This document shows, piece after piece, positions 1-8,964 of a stretch of DNA of 64,000 nucleotides. The DNA is from Veillonella infantium (lineage in GTDB: Bacteria; Bacillota; Negativicutes; Veillonellales; Veillonellaceae). The notes under the pieces are model-generated. The model did not search any database, was not told the origin of the DNA, and saw only the letters and a list, made by a program, of their open reading frames with translations. The position numbers and the translations under genes were made by a program. The first letter of the stretch is position 1; each line of letters begins with the position of its first letter. The stretch is taken from NCBI RefSeq assembly GCF_002959895.1, contig NZ_PPDD01000010.1, forward strand, positions 171,047-235,046, written 5' to 3'.

Positions 1-1366
1 CAGCTTCATCTTCAAGAAGCTCTTCGTCTTTCAAGAATGTGATGTCAGGTGTTGCTACCTTAGCATCTTCTTTTATACGAGCTTCACGAGCGCGTTCACG
101 TTGTTCCTTCATAGCTGCTTCAAAACCTTCATGGTCGATTGTAAAGCCGCGTTCAGAAGCGATTTCTTCTGTTAATTCCCAAGGGAATCCGTATGTATCA
201 TATAGTTTGAATACTTCTGTACCAGGCACAACAGTTGCTTTTTCAGCAGCAAGTGTATCAATCAAAGAATTCAACAATTCAAGACCTTGTTCCAAGGTTT
301 GGTTGAATCGTTCTTCTTCATTTTGTACAACCCGTTTAACGAAGTCTTGTTTCTCAGCAATGGATTTAATACCAGGGCCAAGAATATCTACTACTACATC
401 AATAAGTGGTGTTAAGAAGATACCTTCAATACCAAGTAAACGGCCATGACGTACAGCACGACGTAAAATACGACGCAATACGTAACCACGACCTTCATTA
501 GATGGCAATACGCCATCGGAAATCAATGCAGTTACAGCACGAGCATGGTCAGCGATAACCTTTAAAGATACATCAGTATTTGGATTTTCGTTATATGTAA
601 CACCAGCGCATTTAGCTGTAGCTTCAATAATTGGGAAAATCAAATCTGTTTCAAAGTTTGTTTTACAACCTTGTAATACGGAAGCCAATCGTTCAAGACC
701 AGCGCCGGTATCGATGTTTTTATGTTGCAATGGTTCATAAGAACCATCTGGCATTTTATTAAATTGAGTGAATACTAAGTTCCAGATTTCAAGATAGCGA
801 TCACAGTCACAACCTGGTGCACAGTTAGGATCATCACAACCATGTTCAGGACCTTGGTCGAAGAAGATTTCACTATCAGGACCACATGGTCCTTCACCGA
901 TTTCCCAGAAGTTATCTTCAAGGCGTGTAATATGACTTTCTTCTACGCCACAATCATTGTGCCATGTATCATATGCTTCTTGGTCATCTGGATATACAGT
1001 AACATACAATCTATTTTTGTCGAGTTTAATAACTTCAGTTAAGAACTCCCACGCCCAGTGAATTGCTTCTTTTTTGAAGTAGTCACCAAAGGAGAAGTTG
1101 CCAAGCATTTCAAAGAATGTATGGTGACGAGCTGTGCGACCTACGTTTTCAAGGTCACCTGTACGCATACATTTTTGGCTTGTTGTAATACGATGACAAG
1201 GAGGTACCAATTTACCTGTAAAGAAAGGCTTTAATGGCGCCATACCTGCCCCAATCAATAATAGAGATGGATCGTTTTCTGGTATAAGAGAAAAACTATC
1301 TAATTTTAAATGTCCTTTGCTTTCAAAAAACTGCAAGTATGCTTGACGCAGTTCATTACCCTTCAT
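1..1366 (-). CDS. alaS: Alanyl-tRNA synthetase, 5' part (C-terminus outside window)
   Basis: Class II synthetase that charges tRNA-Ala in the cytoplasm. The ATG is at 1366 with an upstream GGAGG (AGGAGGAATATACAC), and about 455 codons are visible before the window edge. The N-terminus MKGNELRQAYLQFFESKGH and the following GAGMAPLKPFFTG and RTGDLENVGRTARHHTFFE segments are the usual AlaRS catalytic-core motifs; GRGYVLRRILRRAVRHGR lies further on. The editing and C-Ala domains would lie beyond position 1. No T-box leader is visible in the short spacer upstream. Identity is certain; only the gene's length cannot be seen. Confidence 0.97.
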   Translation of the reverse strand, partial: MKGNELRQAYLQFFESKGHLKLDSFSLIPENDPSLLLIGAGMAPLKPFFTGKLVPPCHRITTSQKCMRTGDLENVGRTARHHTFFEMLGNFSFGDYFKKEAIHWAWEFLTEVIKLDKNRLYVTVYPDDQEAYDTWHNDCGVEESHITRLEDNFWEIGEGPCGPDSEIFFDQGPEHGCDDPNCAPGCDCDRYLEIWNLVFTQFNKMPDGSYEPLQHKNIDTGAGLERLASVLQGCKTNFETDLIFPIIEATAKCAGVTYNENPNTDVSLKVIADHARAVTALISDGVLPSNEGRGYVLRRILRRAVRHGRLLGIEGIFLTPLIDVVVDILGPGIKSIAEKQDFVKRVVQNEEERFNQTLEQGLELLNSLIDTLAAEKATVVPGTEVFKLYDTYGFPWELTEEIASERGFTIDHEGFEAAMKEQRERAREARIKEDAKVATPDITFLKDEELLEDEA

Positions 1367-1511
1367 GTGTATATTCCTCCTAAAATTATTTACTCTTCAT
1401 TATATCGTAAAAATGACATAAAATCTATTAAAAACATTGAGATTATGCGGAATTTACCGACTTTCACAATAGCAAATATAAGGATAAAATTCAATATTTC
1501 TAGAAATGAGA

Positions 1512-1563
1512 AAAAGAGGTTATACAAATCAACAGAACATAATTGATTCGTATAGCCTCTTTT
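1512..1563 (-). terminator. Rho-independent terminator after the NlpC/P60 gene
   Basis: A long imperfect inverted repeat (AAAAGAGGCTATACGAATCAA against its partner) starts 20 nt past the stop codon at 1583. On the minus strand it ends in a run of T (CCTCTTTTTCTC). Confidence 0.75.
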
Positions 1564-1582
1564 AAAGCTAATATGTATTGGT

Positions 1583-2392
1583 TTATACAACGCGTTTTGC
1601 GCCGATATAGCGTTCACCCCAATAGCCAGTATCAAGATCTGCTACTGCTACACCACGACTGGAAGTGGCGCTGATGAACTTGCCATCACCAATATAAATA
1701 CCGGAGTGAGATGGACCTGGTTCATATGTTTCAAAGAATACCAAATCCCCTGCTTTTAAGTTTGCACGAGAAACCTCAACACCTACGTTATATTGTTCAT
1801 CTGCTAAACGTGGTAAAGAAATACCTTGTTTTGCAAATACATATTTAACGTAACCAGAGCAGTCAAAACCACTTGGTGTAGTACCACCAAATACATATGG
1901 TACACCGCGGTATTTGTCCGCTTCAGCCAAAATAGCATGAATGCTATTTGGTGTTTCGTTTTTCGTAATATTATTTAATTTAATATTTTTGCCAGTAATG
2001 GATTGACCAGCAACACGACGAGATGTCGCATTGTTGTTTGTGAAAGCGGATTTTGTTGCTACTGCTTTAGTCGCAGCATTTTGAGTCAATACTGCCTTCG
2101 TAGAACGAGGAGCACTCATCAATGCATTATACGTAGCAGGACCTACAATACCGTCCACTGGTAAGCCACGATCTTGTTGGAACAGACGAACTGCCCATTT
2201 CGTTTCTTTACCATATACACCATTTTTATCTGTAGCATTATAACCGTGTTTAATTAGTTGTTGTTGAACCGCTGTAACACTTTTGCCCTTATCACCATAT
2301 TGTAATGTTGTTGCACCTACCATGGCTGTTGTGGCACACACAAAAGTTAATGTTAATGCCGTTATTTTAACCTTACTATATTTTGACTTCAT
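1583..2392 (-). CDS. Secreted peptidoglycan-binding NlpC/P60 endopeptidase
   Basis: Predicted cell-wall hydrolase of 269 aa. An N-terminal signal peptide (hydrophobic ITALTLTFVCATTAMVGA) is followed by a PG_binding_1 domain at about residues 30-92 (LQYGDKGKSVTAVQQQL, then FQQDRGLPVDGIVGPATYNAL). A low-complexity Ala/Thr linker comes next, then a C-terminal NlpC/P60 domain from about residue 150. The catalytic cysteine is in FDCSGYVKYVF and the histidine in SHSGIYIGDG. I chose the ATG at 2392 because AAAGGA sits just upstream; an in-frame start five codons earlier has no such site. Proteins of this family cut peptide cross-links in peptidoglycan, and the PG-binding domain anchors the enzyme. 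It is monocistronic with its own terminator. The exact bond cut cannot be told from sequence. Confidence 0.9.
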   Translation of the reverse strand: MKSKYSKVKITALTLTFVCATTAMVGATTLQYGDKGKSVTAVQQQLIKHGYNATDKNGVYGKETKWAVRLFQQDRGLPVDGIVGPATYNALMSAPRSTKAVLTQNAATKAVATKSAFTNNNATSRRVAGQSITGKNIKLNNITKNETPNSIHAILAEADKYRGVPYVFGGTTPSGFDCSGYVKYVFAKQGISLPRLADEQYNVGVEVSRANLKAGDLVFFETYEPGPSHSGIYIGDGKFISATSSRGVAVADLDTGYWGERYIGAKRVV

Positions 2393-2475
2393 ATGCTTCC
2401 TTTCCAAAAACTTTTAAAGTAAGTTATTTATTCAAAATATACTAACCGTCTATTTATTTGCATTCACAAATACAG

Positions 2476-3486
2476 CTAGTCTTCTTTGCTTTTGTGAGTA
2501 TAAGTCTCAGGTGCCATAAACACATCTGCACTACTTGGTCCAAGTAATGGAGCCTCTTCTTGCTCATCAAAGTTTATAGCTGACTTAACCCAATACAAAG
2601 GCCGTTGCTTCACCTCTTCAAAAATACGACCTATATACTCGCCAATAATTCCCAGTCCGACGAGTTGAATTCCACCAATAAACAAAATTGATACGCCCAA
2701 GGTAGTCCATCCATTCAAGGCTTGACCCGTAAGATATACATACAAGAGGTGTAATATAAGCAAGAAGCTTAACCCACCACATAGTACACCGACGTATAAG
2801 GCAGCCCGTAAAGGAACTCTTGAAAAGGCGGTTACCCCATCGAGAGCAAATCGTATCATTTTACGCACACTAAACTTTGAGACACCTGCAAAACGAGGTG
2901 GCGCCACAAAGTGCAACTCAGCTTGTCTATACCCCAAGGCACCGACAATACCGCGCAAGAAACGACCATGTTCTCTAAACCGTTTCAATGTGCCCAATGC
3001 TTTACTATTCATGAGACGGAAATCAGATCCACCTTCAACAATAGGAACATCGGCCATTTTGTTCATTAGTTTGTAATAATACTTAGACGTGAAAGATTTA
3101 GCCCAACTAGCATCTTCAGTTGAATCGCGTATGGTGCGCACCACATCATAGCCTGACTCCCACAACCTAACAAGTTCAGGAATCAAAGCCGGCGGATGCT
3201 GCATGTCACCGTCCATTGTAATAACTGCATCTCCATGAGCATAATCAAGACCACAAGTAAGCGCAGTCTGATGCCCAAAATTACGAGCAAGCAATAACAC
3301 TTTGACATGTTTATCATTGTAAGCAATTTCACGCAATATCATAGCTGACGAATCACTAGAACCATCGTCTACGAAGATTAGTTCATAATCGTACGTGAGT
3401 CCTGACATAACATCAGTTACAGCTTTATAAAAATTCGCTATGTTCTCTTCTTCGTTATATACAGGCACTACAATAGAAAGTAACAT
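2476..3486 (-). CDS. Family 2 glycosyltransferase, GtrB/DPM1-like, membrane-anchored
   Basis: 336 aa. It transfers a sugar from a nucleotide donor to a polyprenyl phosphate on the inner face of the cytoplasmic membrane (family knowledge). The N-terminal GT-A domain shows IVVPVYNEEENI, the metal-binding FVDDGSSDSS and TMDGDMQHPPAL. Two C-terminal hydrophobic segments follow (ALYVGVLCGGLSFLLILHLL and TTLGVSILFIGGIQLVGLGI), then IGEYIGRIFEE, typical of the GtrB/YfdH/ArnC group. The start has a clear GGAGG six bases upstream. No flippase or acceptor-specific glycosyltransferase lies beside it, so the sugar and final acceptor are unknown. It stands alone between an AT-rich spacer and the NlpC/P60 gene. 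Confidence 0.88.
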   Translation of the reverse strand: MLLSIVVPVYNEEENIANFYKAVTDVMSGLTYDYELIFVDDGSSDSSAMILREIAYNDKHVKVLLLARNFGHQTALTCGLDYAHGDAVITMDGDMQHPPALIPELVRLWESGYDVVRTIRDSTEDASWAKSFTSKYYYKLMNKMADVPIVEGGSDFRLMNSKALGTLKRFREHGRFLRGIVGALGYRQAELHFVAPPRFAGVSKFSVRKMIRFALDGVTAFSRVPLRAALYVGVLCGGLSFLLILHLLYVYLTGQALNGWTTLGVSILFIGGIQLVGLGIIGEYIGRIFEEVKQRPLYWVKSAINFDEQEEAPLLGPSSADVFMAPETYTHKSKED

Positions 3487-3567
3487 AAATCCTCCAAAGT
3501 ATTTTACTCACATATTTTAAGTTAATTAGTAAATTAAGGCAAATCATCAAGGTTAACAATAAACAAA

Positions 3568-3595
3568 ATTATATCTATAAATCCAGTAATTACAA
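3568..3595 (-). promoter_or_regulatory. Candidate sigma-70 promoter for the glycosyltransferase
   Basis: TTGTAA (3590-3595), a 16-bp spacer and TATAAT (3568-3573) on the minus strand, about 80 bases upstream of the start codon at 3486. Seen by eye only, in very AT-rich DNA. Confidence 0.4.
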
Positions 3596-3975
3596 TACTT
3601 TCTAGAAATCTATAGGTTTTCCTCTTCATATAGCTTTTATATAAGAAAAACAAATAAATAATATATTTATTTATCTTCAAAACTACTCAATAACTCATTA
3701 TAGAATTTTAATTTATATATATAAATTCATATAAACACTTTTAAATACTGACTCTTTATCCAATTAACAAAAATATTAAATAAATTTTCTATATGAAATC
3801 AAAGAAAGTTAAATGACTTCATCTTATATTCATAAATTACATACTTATTTGATAGCTATTATGAGATATAAAGCAGATATATATACTATATTCGTGCATA
3901 AAACACTAATAATATACAAAACTAGATTAATACACTCTCAACAAGCTAACATCACTTAACCATTACTACATAGAG
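3596..3975. other. AT-rich gene-free spacer
   Basis: A strongly AT-rich stretch between the glycosyltransferase promoter and the hydrogenase operon terminator. I see no coding frame with a ribosome binding site, no RNA fold rich in GC, and no transposase remnant. Several short A/T palindromes occur, as expected by chance at this composition. Confidence 0.6.
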
Positions 3976-3980
3976 AGAAG

Positions 3981-4006
3981 AAAAAGACCCCCTCAAGAGT
4001 CTCTTT
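3981..4006 (-). terminator. Terminator of the [NiFe] hydrogenase operon
   Basis: An imperfect hairpin (AAAGAGACTC, TTGAG loop, GGGGTCTTTTT on the minus strand) lies directly after the stop codon at 4010 and runs into T-rich sequence. Confidence 0.65.
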
Positions 4007-4009
4007 CTA

Positions 4010-4387
4010 TCATAAGCCTGCAGCATCAATCCAGGATTGTAAATCTTCCTCTGCCAGAACCATATCCTCTTCATACGCACCAGCTACAACAGGATATTTT
4101 GCAACCTCTACAGTATGCAAAATTGAGTCATCACGACCGTTTTTAAAAGTCCCAATCCAAATACCTGAGAATTGAGATTCATACCACTCTACAGGTTGAT
4201 CTGTTTCATTAAAACTAATCGTAATATGCCCGCGACCAAGGGTTTCTAATACCTCGACTTGCTCTTCTTCTGTAAGGCCTGTTTTTTCAATATAAATAGA
4301 ATAGGTTTCACCATTCTCACGTAGATTCTTGAGAGCTAGACGCAATTCATTTAATACAGCACGTACATTGTTGTAATTTTCAATCAT
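4010..4387 (-). CDS. Short HupH/HyaF-like hydrogenase accessory protein
   Basis: 125 aa, last gene of the hydrogenase operon. The segment LGRGHITISFNETDQPVEWYESQFSG and the following WIGTFKN, TVEVAKYP and ILHTV resemble the C-terminal domain of the HupH hydrogenase expression family. Full-length HupH/HyaF proteins are roughly twice as long, so this is a one-domain version. HupH-type proteins help assemble the small subunit or its Fe-S clusters (family knowledge; role not fixed). The gap to the upstream protease gene is 51 bp and a terminator follows at once. The operon context makes a hydrogenase role very likely; the biochemical role is unknown. Confidence 0.72.
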   Translation of the reverse strand: MIENYNNVRAVLNELRLALKNLRENGETYSIYIEKTGLTEEEQVEVLETLGRGHITISFNETDQPVEWYESQFSGIWIGTFKNGRDDSILHTVEVAKYPVVAGAYEEDMVLAEEDLQSWIDAAGL

Positions 4388-4438
4388 ATATACTCCTATA
4401 TAAAGAATACCATATGTAATAGATTAAAATTCCTCCTA

Positions 4439-5014
4439 TTACTTAGCTACTACTTGCACACCCCATTGACGTAACACATTGAGAACACGTTCTATTACTT
4501 CTGGTAAAGCTTTTTGAACAGATTCACTAGGTTCAAAACCAATTTCAAGGGATTCTGGTTCCACACCAATAACCACGGCATCCTCTAGAGGATCCTCTTG
4601 AATAGCTCGGATACGCAAAATATCTTGCATTCCAACTTCGTGTACAGAAATATGTTCAGTGAAATATTGTTCCAGCTCCTTATGAGGAAACTCATATATA
4701 GTTCCTGGTGCTTCTCCACCATTAATAGCATCTACAAGAAGAATTTTCTTCATTCCACGCATATACGTGAGTAGTTCCATCCCCATAGTTCCACCATCAA
4801 TAATGGAAATAGTTGGTGTAAAAGTATAGTTTTCTTTTAACTCTTTCACCACATGAACACCAAGGCCCTCGTCAGTAAGTAATATATTCCCTACCCCAAG
4901 TAAAACAATTTCATTATTACCATCATCGTAAAGGCTATTTAAATCAATACGCGGACCCTCAGAGTCCGCGTATTGTTCCAAGCCACTGATGATTTCAGTA
5001 CTTGTATTAGTCAT
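4439..5014 (-). CDS. hyaD: [NiFe]-hydrogenase maturation protease
   Basis: 191 aa, HyaD/HupD/HybD family. After nickel insertion this endopeptidase removes the C-terminal tail of the large subunit. The core begins at about residue 36 with VLLGVGNILLTDEGLGVHVV, holding the conserved Glu/Asp nickel-sensing residues. DGGTMGMELL and the His in ISVHEVGMQDIL follow. The first ~33 residues (MTNTSTEIISGLEQYADSEG...) are an extension not needed by the family. The start overlaps the end of the cytochrome gene by 8 bp, implying coupled translation. The substrate is the HyaB-type protein of the same operon, which has an intact DPCLACATH cleavage site. Confidence 0.93.
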   Translation of the reverse strand: MTNTSTEIISGLEQYADSEGPRIDLNSLYDDGNNEIVLLGVGNILLTDEGLGVHVVKELKENYTFTPTISIIDGGTMGMELLTYMRGMKKILLVDAINGGEAPGTIYEFPHKELEQYFTEHISVHEVGMQDILRIRAIQEDPLEDAVVIGVEPESLEIGFEPSESVQKALPEVIERVLNVLRQWGVQVVAK

Positions 5015-5816
5015 TTTCTTTTAATTCTCTTTCTCTAGGATCATTAGGGTCACTTGGACGATATGTTGTACCAGATGGTTTATCAATACGTTCACCACGA
5101 CGTCTTTTACCATTGAGATCTTCAATATCGATTGGATCATGAGCATAATACTTCATACCAGAAACCATAGCAGATACTTCGCCAGATTCCTCCATAACGT
5201 CTTCTCGGAATGCCATGTACACATGGACAATAGTAAAGAACAAGAAGCCCCAAGCAATATAGTGATGGATAATATGAACTTTATATTCACCACCAAATAA
5301 TGTAACAACTGGTGCAAATAAAGTTCCTAAAATACCATTAGGGTCAACCATAGAATACATTGCAAAACCAGTCAAGATTTCAAAGAAAAACATTACGTAC
5401 ACCATCATATACGCCGTTCTTGCTAAAGAATTGCGAAGCCAATGATGTTCATGTTTTTGAGGGATCATCAAATAGTGCAATGTAGTTTCTTTAAGACCGT
5501 ACCAATACCGTTTTTGACGGAATTTAGGCAATAGTCTGTCCCCTCGATTCCAAAGAGCACCGGCAAATCGGAAGATAAAGGAGGATGTTAAGATAACACC
5601 CGCAATGAAATGGATACGACGCATAGTTTCCATAGAAAACCAACCATCAATTGCAAAAGTTGGCTCTGGATTACCTGTAATAGCCGAAAACCCTGGATCA
5701 CCAATATATAAACCAGTCCAGAATAAAGCCGTTACACTAAGCACCATAGTCCAGTGGAATATGCGTAGCCATAAACTAAATACGACATACGCCTTTTTGT
5801 CAGTATGTATTAACAT
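5007..5816 (-). CDS. hyaC: Hydrogenase b-type cytochrome subunit
   Basis: 269 aa membrane subunit that takes electrons from the small subunit of the [NiFe] hydrogenase and passes them to the quinone pool. Several transmembrane segments are visible: WLRIFHWTMVLSVTALFWTG, RIHFIAGVILTSSFIFRF, MVYVMFFFEILTGFAMY and HHYIAWGFLFFTIVHVYMAF. Histidines suited to haem b ligation lie in RIFHWT, RRIHFI and IIHHYIAW and near FTIVHVYM. The C-terminal tail is polar and charged (GKRRRGERIDKPSGTTYRPS). The gene starts 15 bp after the large subunit stop and overlaps the protease gene. Confidence 0.93.
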   Translation of the reverse strand: MLIHTDKKAYVVFSLWLRIFHWTMVLSVTALFWTGLYIGDPGFSAITGNPEPTFAIDGWFSMETMRRIHFIAGVILTSSFIFRFAGALWNRGDRLLPKFRQKRYWYGLKETTLHYLMIPQKHEHHWLRNSLARTAYMMVYVMFFFEILTGFAMYSMVDPNGILGTLFAPVVTLFGGEYKVHIIHHYIAWGFLFFTIVHVYMAFREDVMEESGEVSAMVSGMKYYAHDPIDIEDLNGKRRRGERIDKPSGTTYRPSDPNDPRERELKEND

Positions 5817-5830
5817 AAGTCCACCACCCT

Positions 5831-7732
5831 TTATTTACACAATGCATCTGTATTGACGGAAACAATTTTTTCGCCTTTTTTATTGTATAAATGGGTTGCA
5901 CAGGCAAGACATGGGTCGAAGGAGTGAATTACCTTCAAAATTTCAAGTGGTTTATCCACAATTTTTACATGTGTATCAATCATAGCATCTTCGTATGCGC
6001 CATGTTCATTTGCTGCAGTCTTAGGACATGCGTTCCATGTAGATGGGACGATACATTGGTAATTTGCAGAGCGACCATCTTTAATATGGATCCAGTGACC
6101 CAAGCCACCTCGAGGCGCATCTACAAGACCAACACCTTTTGCGTCTTTATCCCATGTTTTTGGCTCAAATTTAGTCATATCCGCTACTGTAGTATCACCA
6201 TTTTTAATGTTTTCTACAAGTTTATCGAAGTAATATTGACTGATGTTAGACGCAACTTGTGCATCAAGACCACGACAAGCTGTACGACCAACCATAGTTG
6301 TCATCCATACATGAGCAGGTACCCCAAGTACTTGAGATACTGTATCGATTTGACGAACAATCATAGACTCAGCCCAAGTTGGATCTTTAATAATACCTTG
6401 TTTAACTTTTGTATATACAACGATATATTTAGCTAATGGACCAACTTCTGCAGTTTTACCTTTGAAAGTCGGGGATTTAATCCAAGAATATTTTTTATCT
6501 TCATCAAGGAATTCCCATTTTTCTTTTGTACCAGATTTAGGACCTGTAAACTTAGGATCTGTTACACCTTCAAGTGGATGAAGTGTGGTAGTACCATTTG
6601 GATATTCAAACCAAGAATGGTCAACTTCTTCACTGAGGTATTGTGGATCCATGAAATCTTTACCTTCAAGTGGAATAAATGTAGCCTTATCTACACCCAA
6701 AGCAAAGTTTTCTACTACACCATTGGATCGAACGATACATTTTTTATGGTAATCACCATTAGAAATACCAGTATATGTATCATCTGGATAATCACCATAA
6801 GACATAACACGTTTCTTTGAAAGGCCGCCACCATCGACTATACCTTTTTCAACATAGATTTTTCCAATAGCAAGTAAATCAGGCAAGTAAAAATTACTTA
6901 CCAAATCTTTGGCTAATGCAATAGATTCATCTACCGCAGCAAGACGTGCTGTATTGATAGGCGCATTCATATCATTCATAGAAATGGAACATGGCATACC
7001 ACCTACAACATAATGCGGGTGAGGGTTTTTACCACCAAATACAACGTGAGGAATTACGATATCACGTTGACGATCAAGAATATTCAAGTAATGAGATATG
7101 GCCATTAAATGAACCTCTGGTGGCAACAAATTGTAATCAGGATGATCCCACCACTGAGCGGCGAAAATACCTAATTGACCGGACTCTACAATTTTCTTAA
7201 CCTTTTGTTGTACAGCTGCGAAATATGCAGTAGTCGCTTTAGGGAACTCTTTAGGATATGCAGAGTCTTTAGATGCCGTTTCAGCTGGTGCCAAACCACC
7301 TACATTATAGGTTGTTAAAATTTCATTTTGTAATTGAGCTGTCTTCGCAGGATCTGCGCTCAACGCTGCTATAGGACTAACCCAATCAAGAGCATGTAAG
7401 TGATAGAAATGCACAATATGGTCATGTACATCTAAACAGCTATGCATGATATTACGAATATAGTTTGCATTTTTAGGAATAGTAATACCAAGTGCATCCT
7501 CCACAGCACGTAATGCTGCCAAAGCATGTGTTGTAGTACATACGCCACAAATACGTTGTACAAATGCCCAAAGGTCACGAGGATCGCGATCTTTAGCAAC
7601 AAGTTCGATACCGCGCCAAGCAGTACCAGAAGACAATGCGTCCTCTACTTTACCACTCGCTTCATCAACTTTTATTTCTACCCGTAAATGACCTTCAATA
7701 CGGGAAATCGGATCTACTACTACGCGTTTCAT
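5831..7732 (-). CDS. hyaB: [NiFe] hydrogenase large (catalytic) subunit
   Basis: 633 aa, group 1 membrane-bound uptake hydrogenase type. It holds the NiFe(CN)2CO site that splits or forms H2. The N-terminal motif RICGVCTTTHALA (about residue 62) and the C-terminal FDPCLACATHL supply the four nickel-binding cysteines. After the histidine of DPCLACATH a ~19-residue tail (LYNKKGEKIVSVNTDALCK) remains, the piece cut off by the HyaD-type protease downstream. The start codon overlaps the small-subunit stop by one base (TAATG). Length and motifs are complete, so the enzyme should be functional. Confidence 0.97.
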   Translation of the reverse strand: MKRVVVDPISRIEGHLRVEIKVDEASGKVEDALSSGTAWRGIELVAKDRDPRDLWAFVQRICGVCTTTHALAALRAVEDALGITIPKNANYIRNIMHSCLDVHDHIVHFYHLHALDWVSPIAALSADPAKTAQLQNEILTTYNVGGLAPAETASKDSAYPKEFPKATTAYFAAVQQKVKKIVESGQLGIFAAQWWDHPDYNLLPPEVHLMAISHYLNILDRQRDIVIPHVVFGGKNPHPHYVVGGMPCSISMNDMNAPINTARLAAVDESIALAKDLVSNFYLPDLLAIGKIYVEKGIVDGGGLSKKRVMSYGDYPDDTYTGISNGDYHKKCIVRSNGVVENFALGVDKATFIPLEGKDFMDPQYLSEEVDHSWFEYPNGTTTLHPLEGVTDPKFTGPKSGTKEKWEFLDEDKKYSWIKSPTFKGKTAEVGPLAKYIVVYTKVKQGIIKDPTWAESMIVRQIDTVSQVLGVPAHVWMTTMVGRTACRGLDAQVASNISQYYFDKLVENIKNGDTTVADMTKFEPKTWDKDAKGVGLVDAPRGGLGHWIHIKDGRSANYQCIVPSTWNACPKTAANEHGAYEDAMIDTHVKIVDKPLEILKVIHSFDPCLACATHLYNKKGEKIVSVNTDALCK

Positions 7733-8871
7733 TAGTGACCTCCTCCATTATTATGTTTCGTTTCATCCCATAAGCCTTGTTCTTTTAAGCGTTTTTCTTC
7801 TTTCATATCAAGAATTTTATTACGCGTAAGAGTTGCAGCACCATGAACAATAACAGCTGCAGTGGCACCAACAGCAGCTACTGTACCGATTGTATCAGCA
7901 GTTGTGATGGTATTAGCCAATGGAATATCCGGTAAACGTTTATAGAATACGTCATTATCCCAGAAGCCCTTTTCAGAGCAACCAATACAGCCGTGACCGG
8001 ATTGAATTGGGTAGGATAAACCATTCCACCAACGCAAGTTACCACAAGAATTATATGTTTGAGGTCCACGACAACCTACCTTGTACAAGCACCAACCAGA
8101 TTTGGATGCATCATCGTCAAATTTTTCAACGAATAGACCAGAGTCAAAGAAGGCACGACGATAGCATGTATCGTGAATACGATTGCCATAAAATTGTTTA
8201 GGACGACCTTGAGAATCAAGAGGTGGAATTTGACCGAATAAAGCATAATGCATTACTACACCAGTCATAACCTCTGGAATTGGAGGACAGCCAGGAACCT
8301 TGATGATAGGTTTACCAGATACAACAGAGGATACAGATACTGTATTTGTTGGATTTGGCTTAGCCGCTTGAATACCGCCCCAAGACGCACAGGAACCATA
8401 TTCAATAATTGCAGCAGCACCTTTAGCCGCTTCTAACAAGGATTGTTTAAAAGTACGTCCGCCAACAGTACAGTAAATGCCATCTTCATCAAGTGGTACG
8501 CCACCTTCAACAGCTAAAATATATTTGCCTGCTTTTTCTTTGATAATTTTTTCTAAATGTTCCTCTAATGGTGCACCAGACGCTGCCGATAAAGTATCAT
8601 CATATTCAAGAGAAATCATATTTAAAATAACATCAGAAGTAAATGGAGAGGATGAACGGATGAAAGACTCACTACAACCAGTACATTCTTGACCATGTAG
8701 CCAAATTACCGTAGGCAATTCAGTTGTCTCAGCGGCCTTAACAACGGTGTCCAACATCGTTGGTGGCAAGCCAAGAATAGCAGTGAGTGCTACACAGGAC
8801 TTCATAAATGTGCGTCGACTCAAACGGCGCTCTTGGAAGAGTGTCCATAGACTGTTTACACGATTCTTCAC
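7732..8871 (-). CDS. hyaA: [NiFe] hydrogenase small subunit with Tat signal
   Basis: 379 aa electron-transfer subunit carrying Fe-S clusters. A twin-arginine signal (RRLSRRTFMKS followed by a hydrophobic stretch) shows export of the folded dimer. The proximal-cluster motif LHGQECTGCSESFIR and later cysteines (GCPPIPEVMTG, YNSCGNLRWWNG, HGCIGCSEKGFWD) match the family. A C-terminal hydrophobic anchor (TVAAVGATAAVIVHGAATL) tethers it to the membrane. I set the start at the GTG at 8871 because AAGGAGG lies 9 bases upstream. The longer frame begins at a TTG at 8904 and would put that Shine-Dalgarno inside the gene. First gene of the operon. Confidence 0.95.
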   Translation of the reverse strand: MKNRVNSLWTLFQERRLSRRTFMKSCVALTAILGLPPTMLDTVVKAAETTELPTVIWLHGQECTGCSESFIRSSSPFTSDVILNMISLEYDDTLSAASGAPLEEHLEKIIKEKAGKYILAVEGGVPLDEDGIYCTVGGRTFKQSLLEAAKGAAAIIEYGSCASWGGIQAAKPNPTNTVSVSSVVSGKPIIKVPGCPPIPEVMTGVVMHYALFGQIPPLDSQGRPKQFYGNRIHDTCYRRAFFDSGLFVEKFDDDASKSGWCLYKVGCRGPQTYNSCGNLRWWNGLSYPIQSGHGCIGCSEKGFWDNDVFYKRLPDIPLANTITTADTIGTVAAVGATAAVIVHGAATLTRNKILDMKEEKRLKEQGLWDETKHNNGGGH

Positions 8872-8908
8872 GGAATATAGCCTCCTTACAACAACTTTGC
8901 GCAATATA

Positions 8909-8950
8909 TGTATATTACTTAATAAACTACAACAATATGATATAAATCAT
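8909..8950 (-). promoter_or_regulatory. Candidate FNR-type activated promoter of the hydrogenase operon
   Basis: ATGAT-ATAA-ATCAT (8937-8950) contains the FNR/CRP-family core TGAT-N4-ATCA. A -10-like TATACA lies at 8909-8914 on the minus strand. The implied start near 8902 would place the box centre at about -41.5, the spacing of a class II activator site. No good -35 is seen, as expected for an activator-dependent promoter. Confidence 0.5.
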
Positions 8951-8964
8951 TTTTATAAGCTTAA

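Noticed and set aside
1367..1582. T-box riboswitch upstream of alaS
   Set aside because: The spacer is short, holds the terminator of the upstream gene, and lacks the conserved T-box sequence.
1390..1635. 81-codon minus-strand frame overlapping the end of the NlpC/P60 gene
   Set aside because: It covers the terminator and overlaps a real gene; no ribosome binding site.
3490..3975. Mobile-element remnant in the AT-rich spacer
   Set aside because: No transposase fragment, terminal inverted repeats or target duplication were found.
5891..6436. 181-codon plus-strand frame opposite hyaB
   Set aside because: It is a shadow of the large-subunit gene with no family signature.
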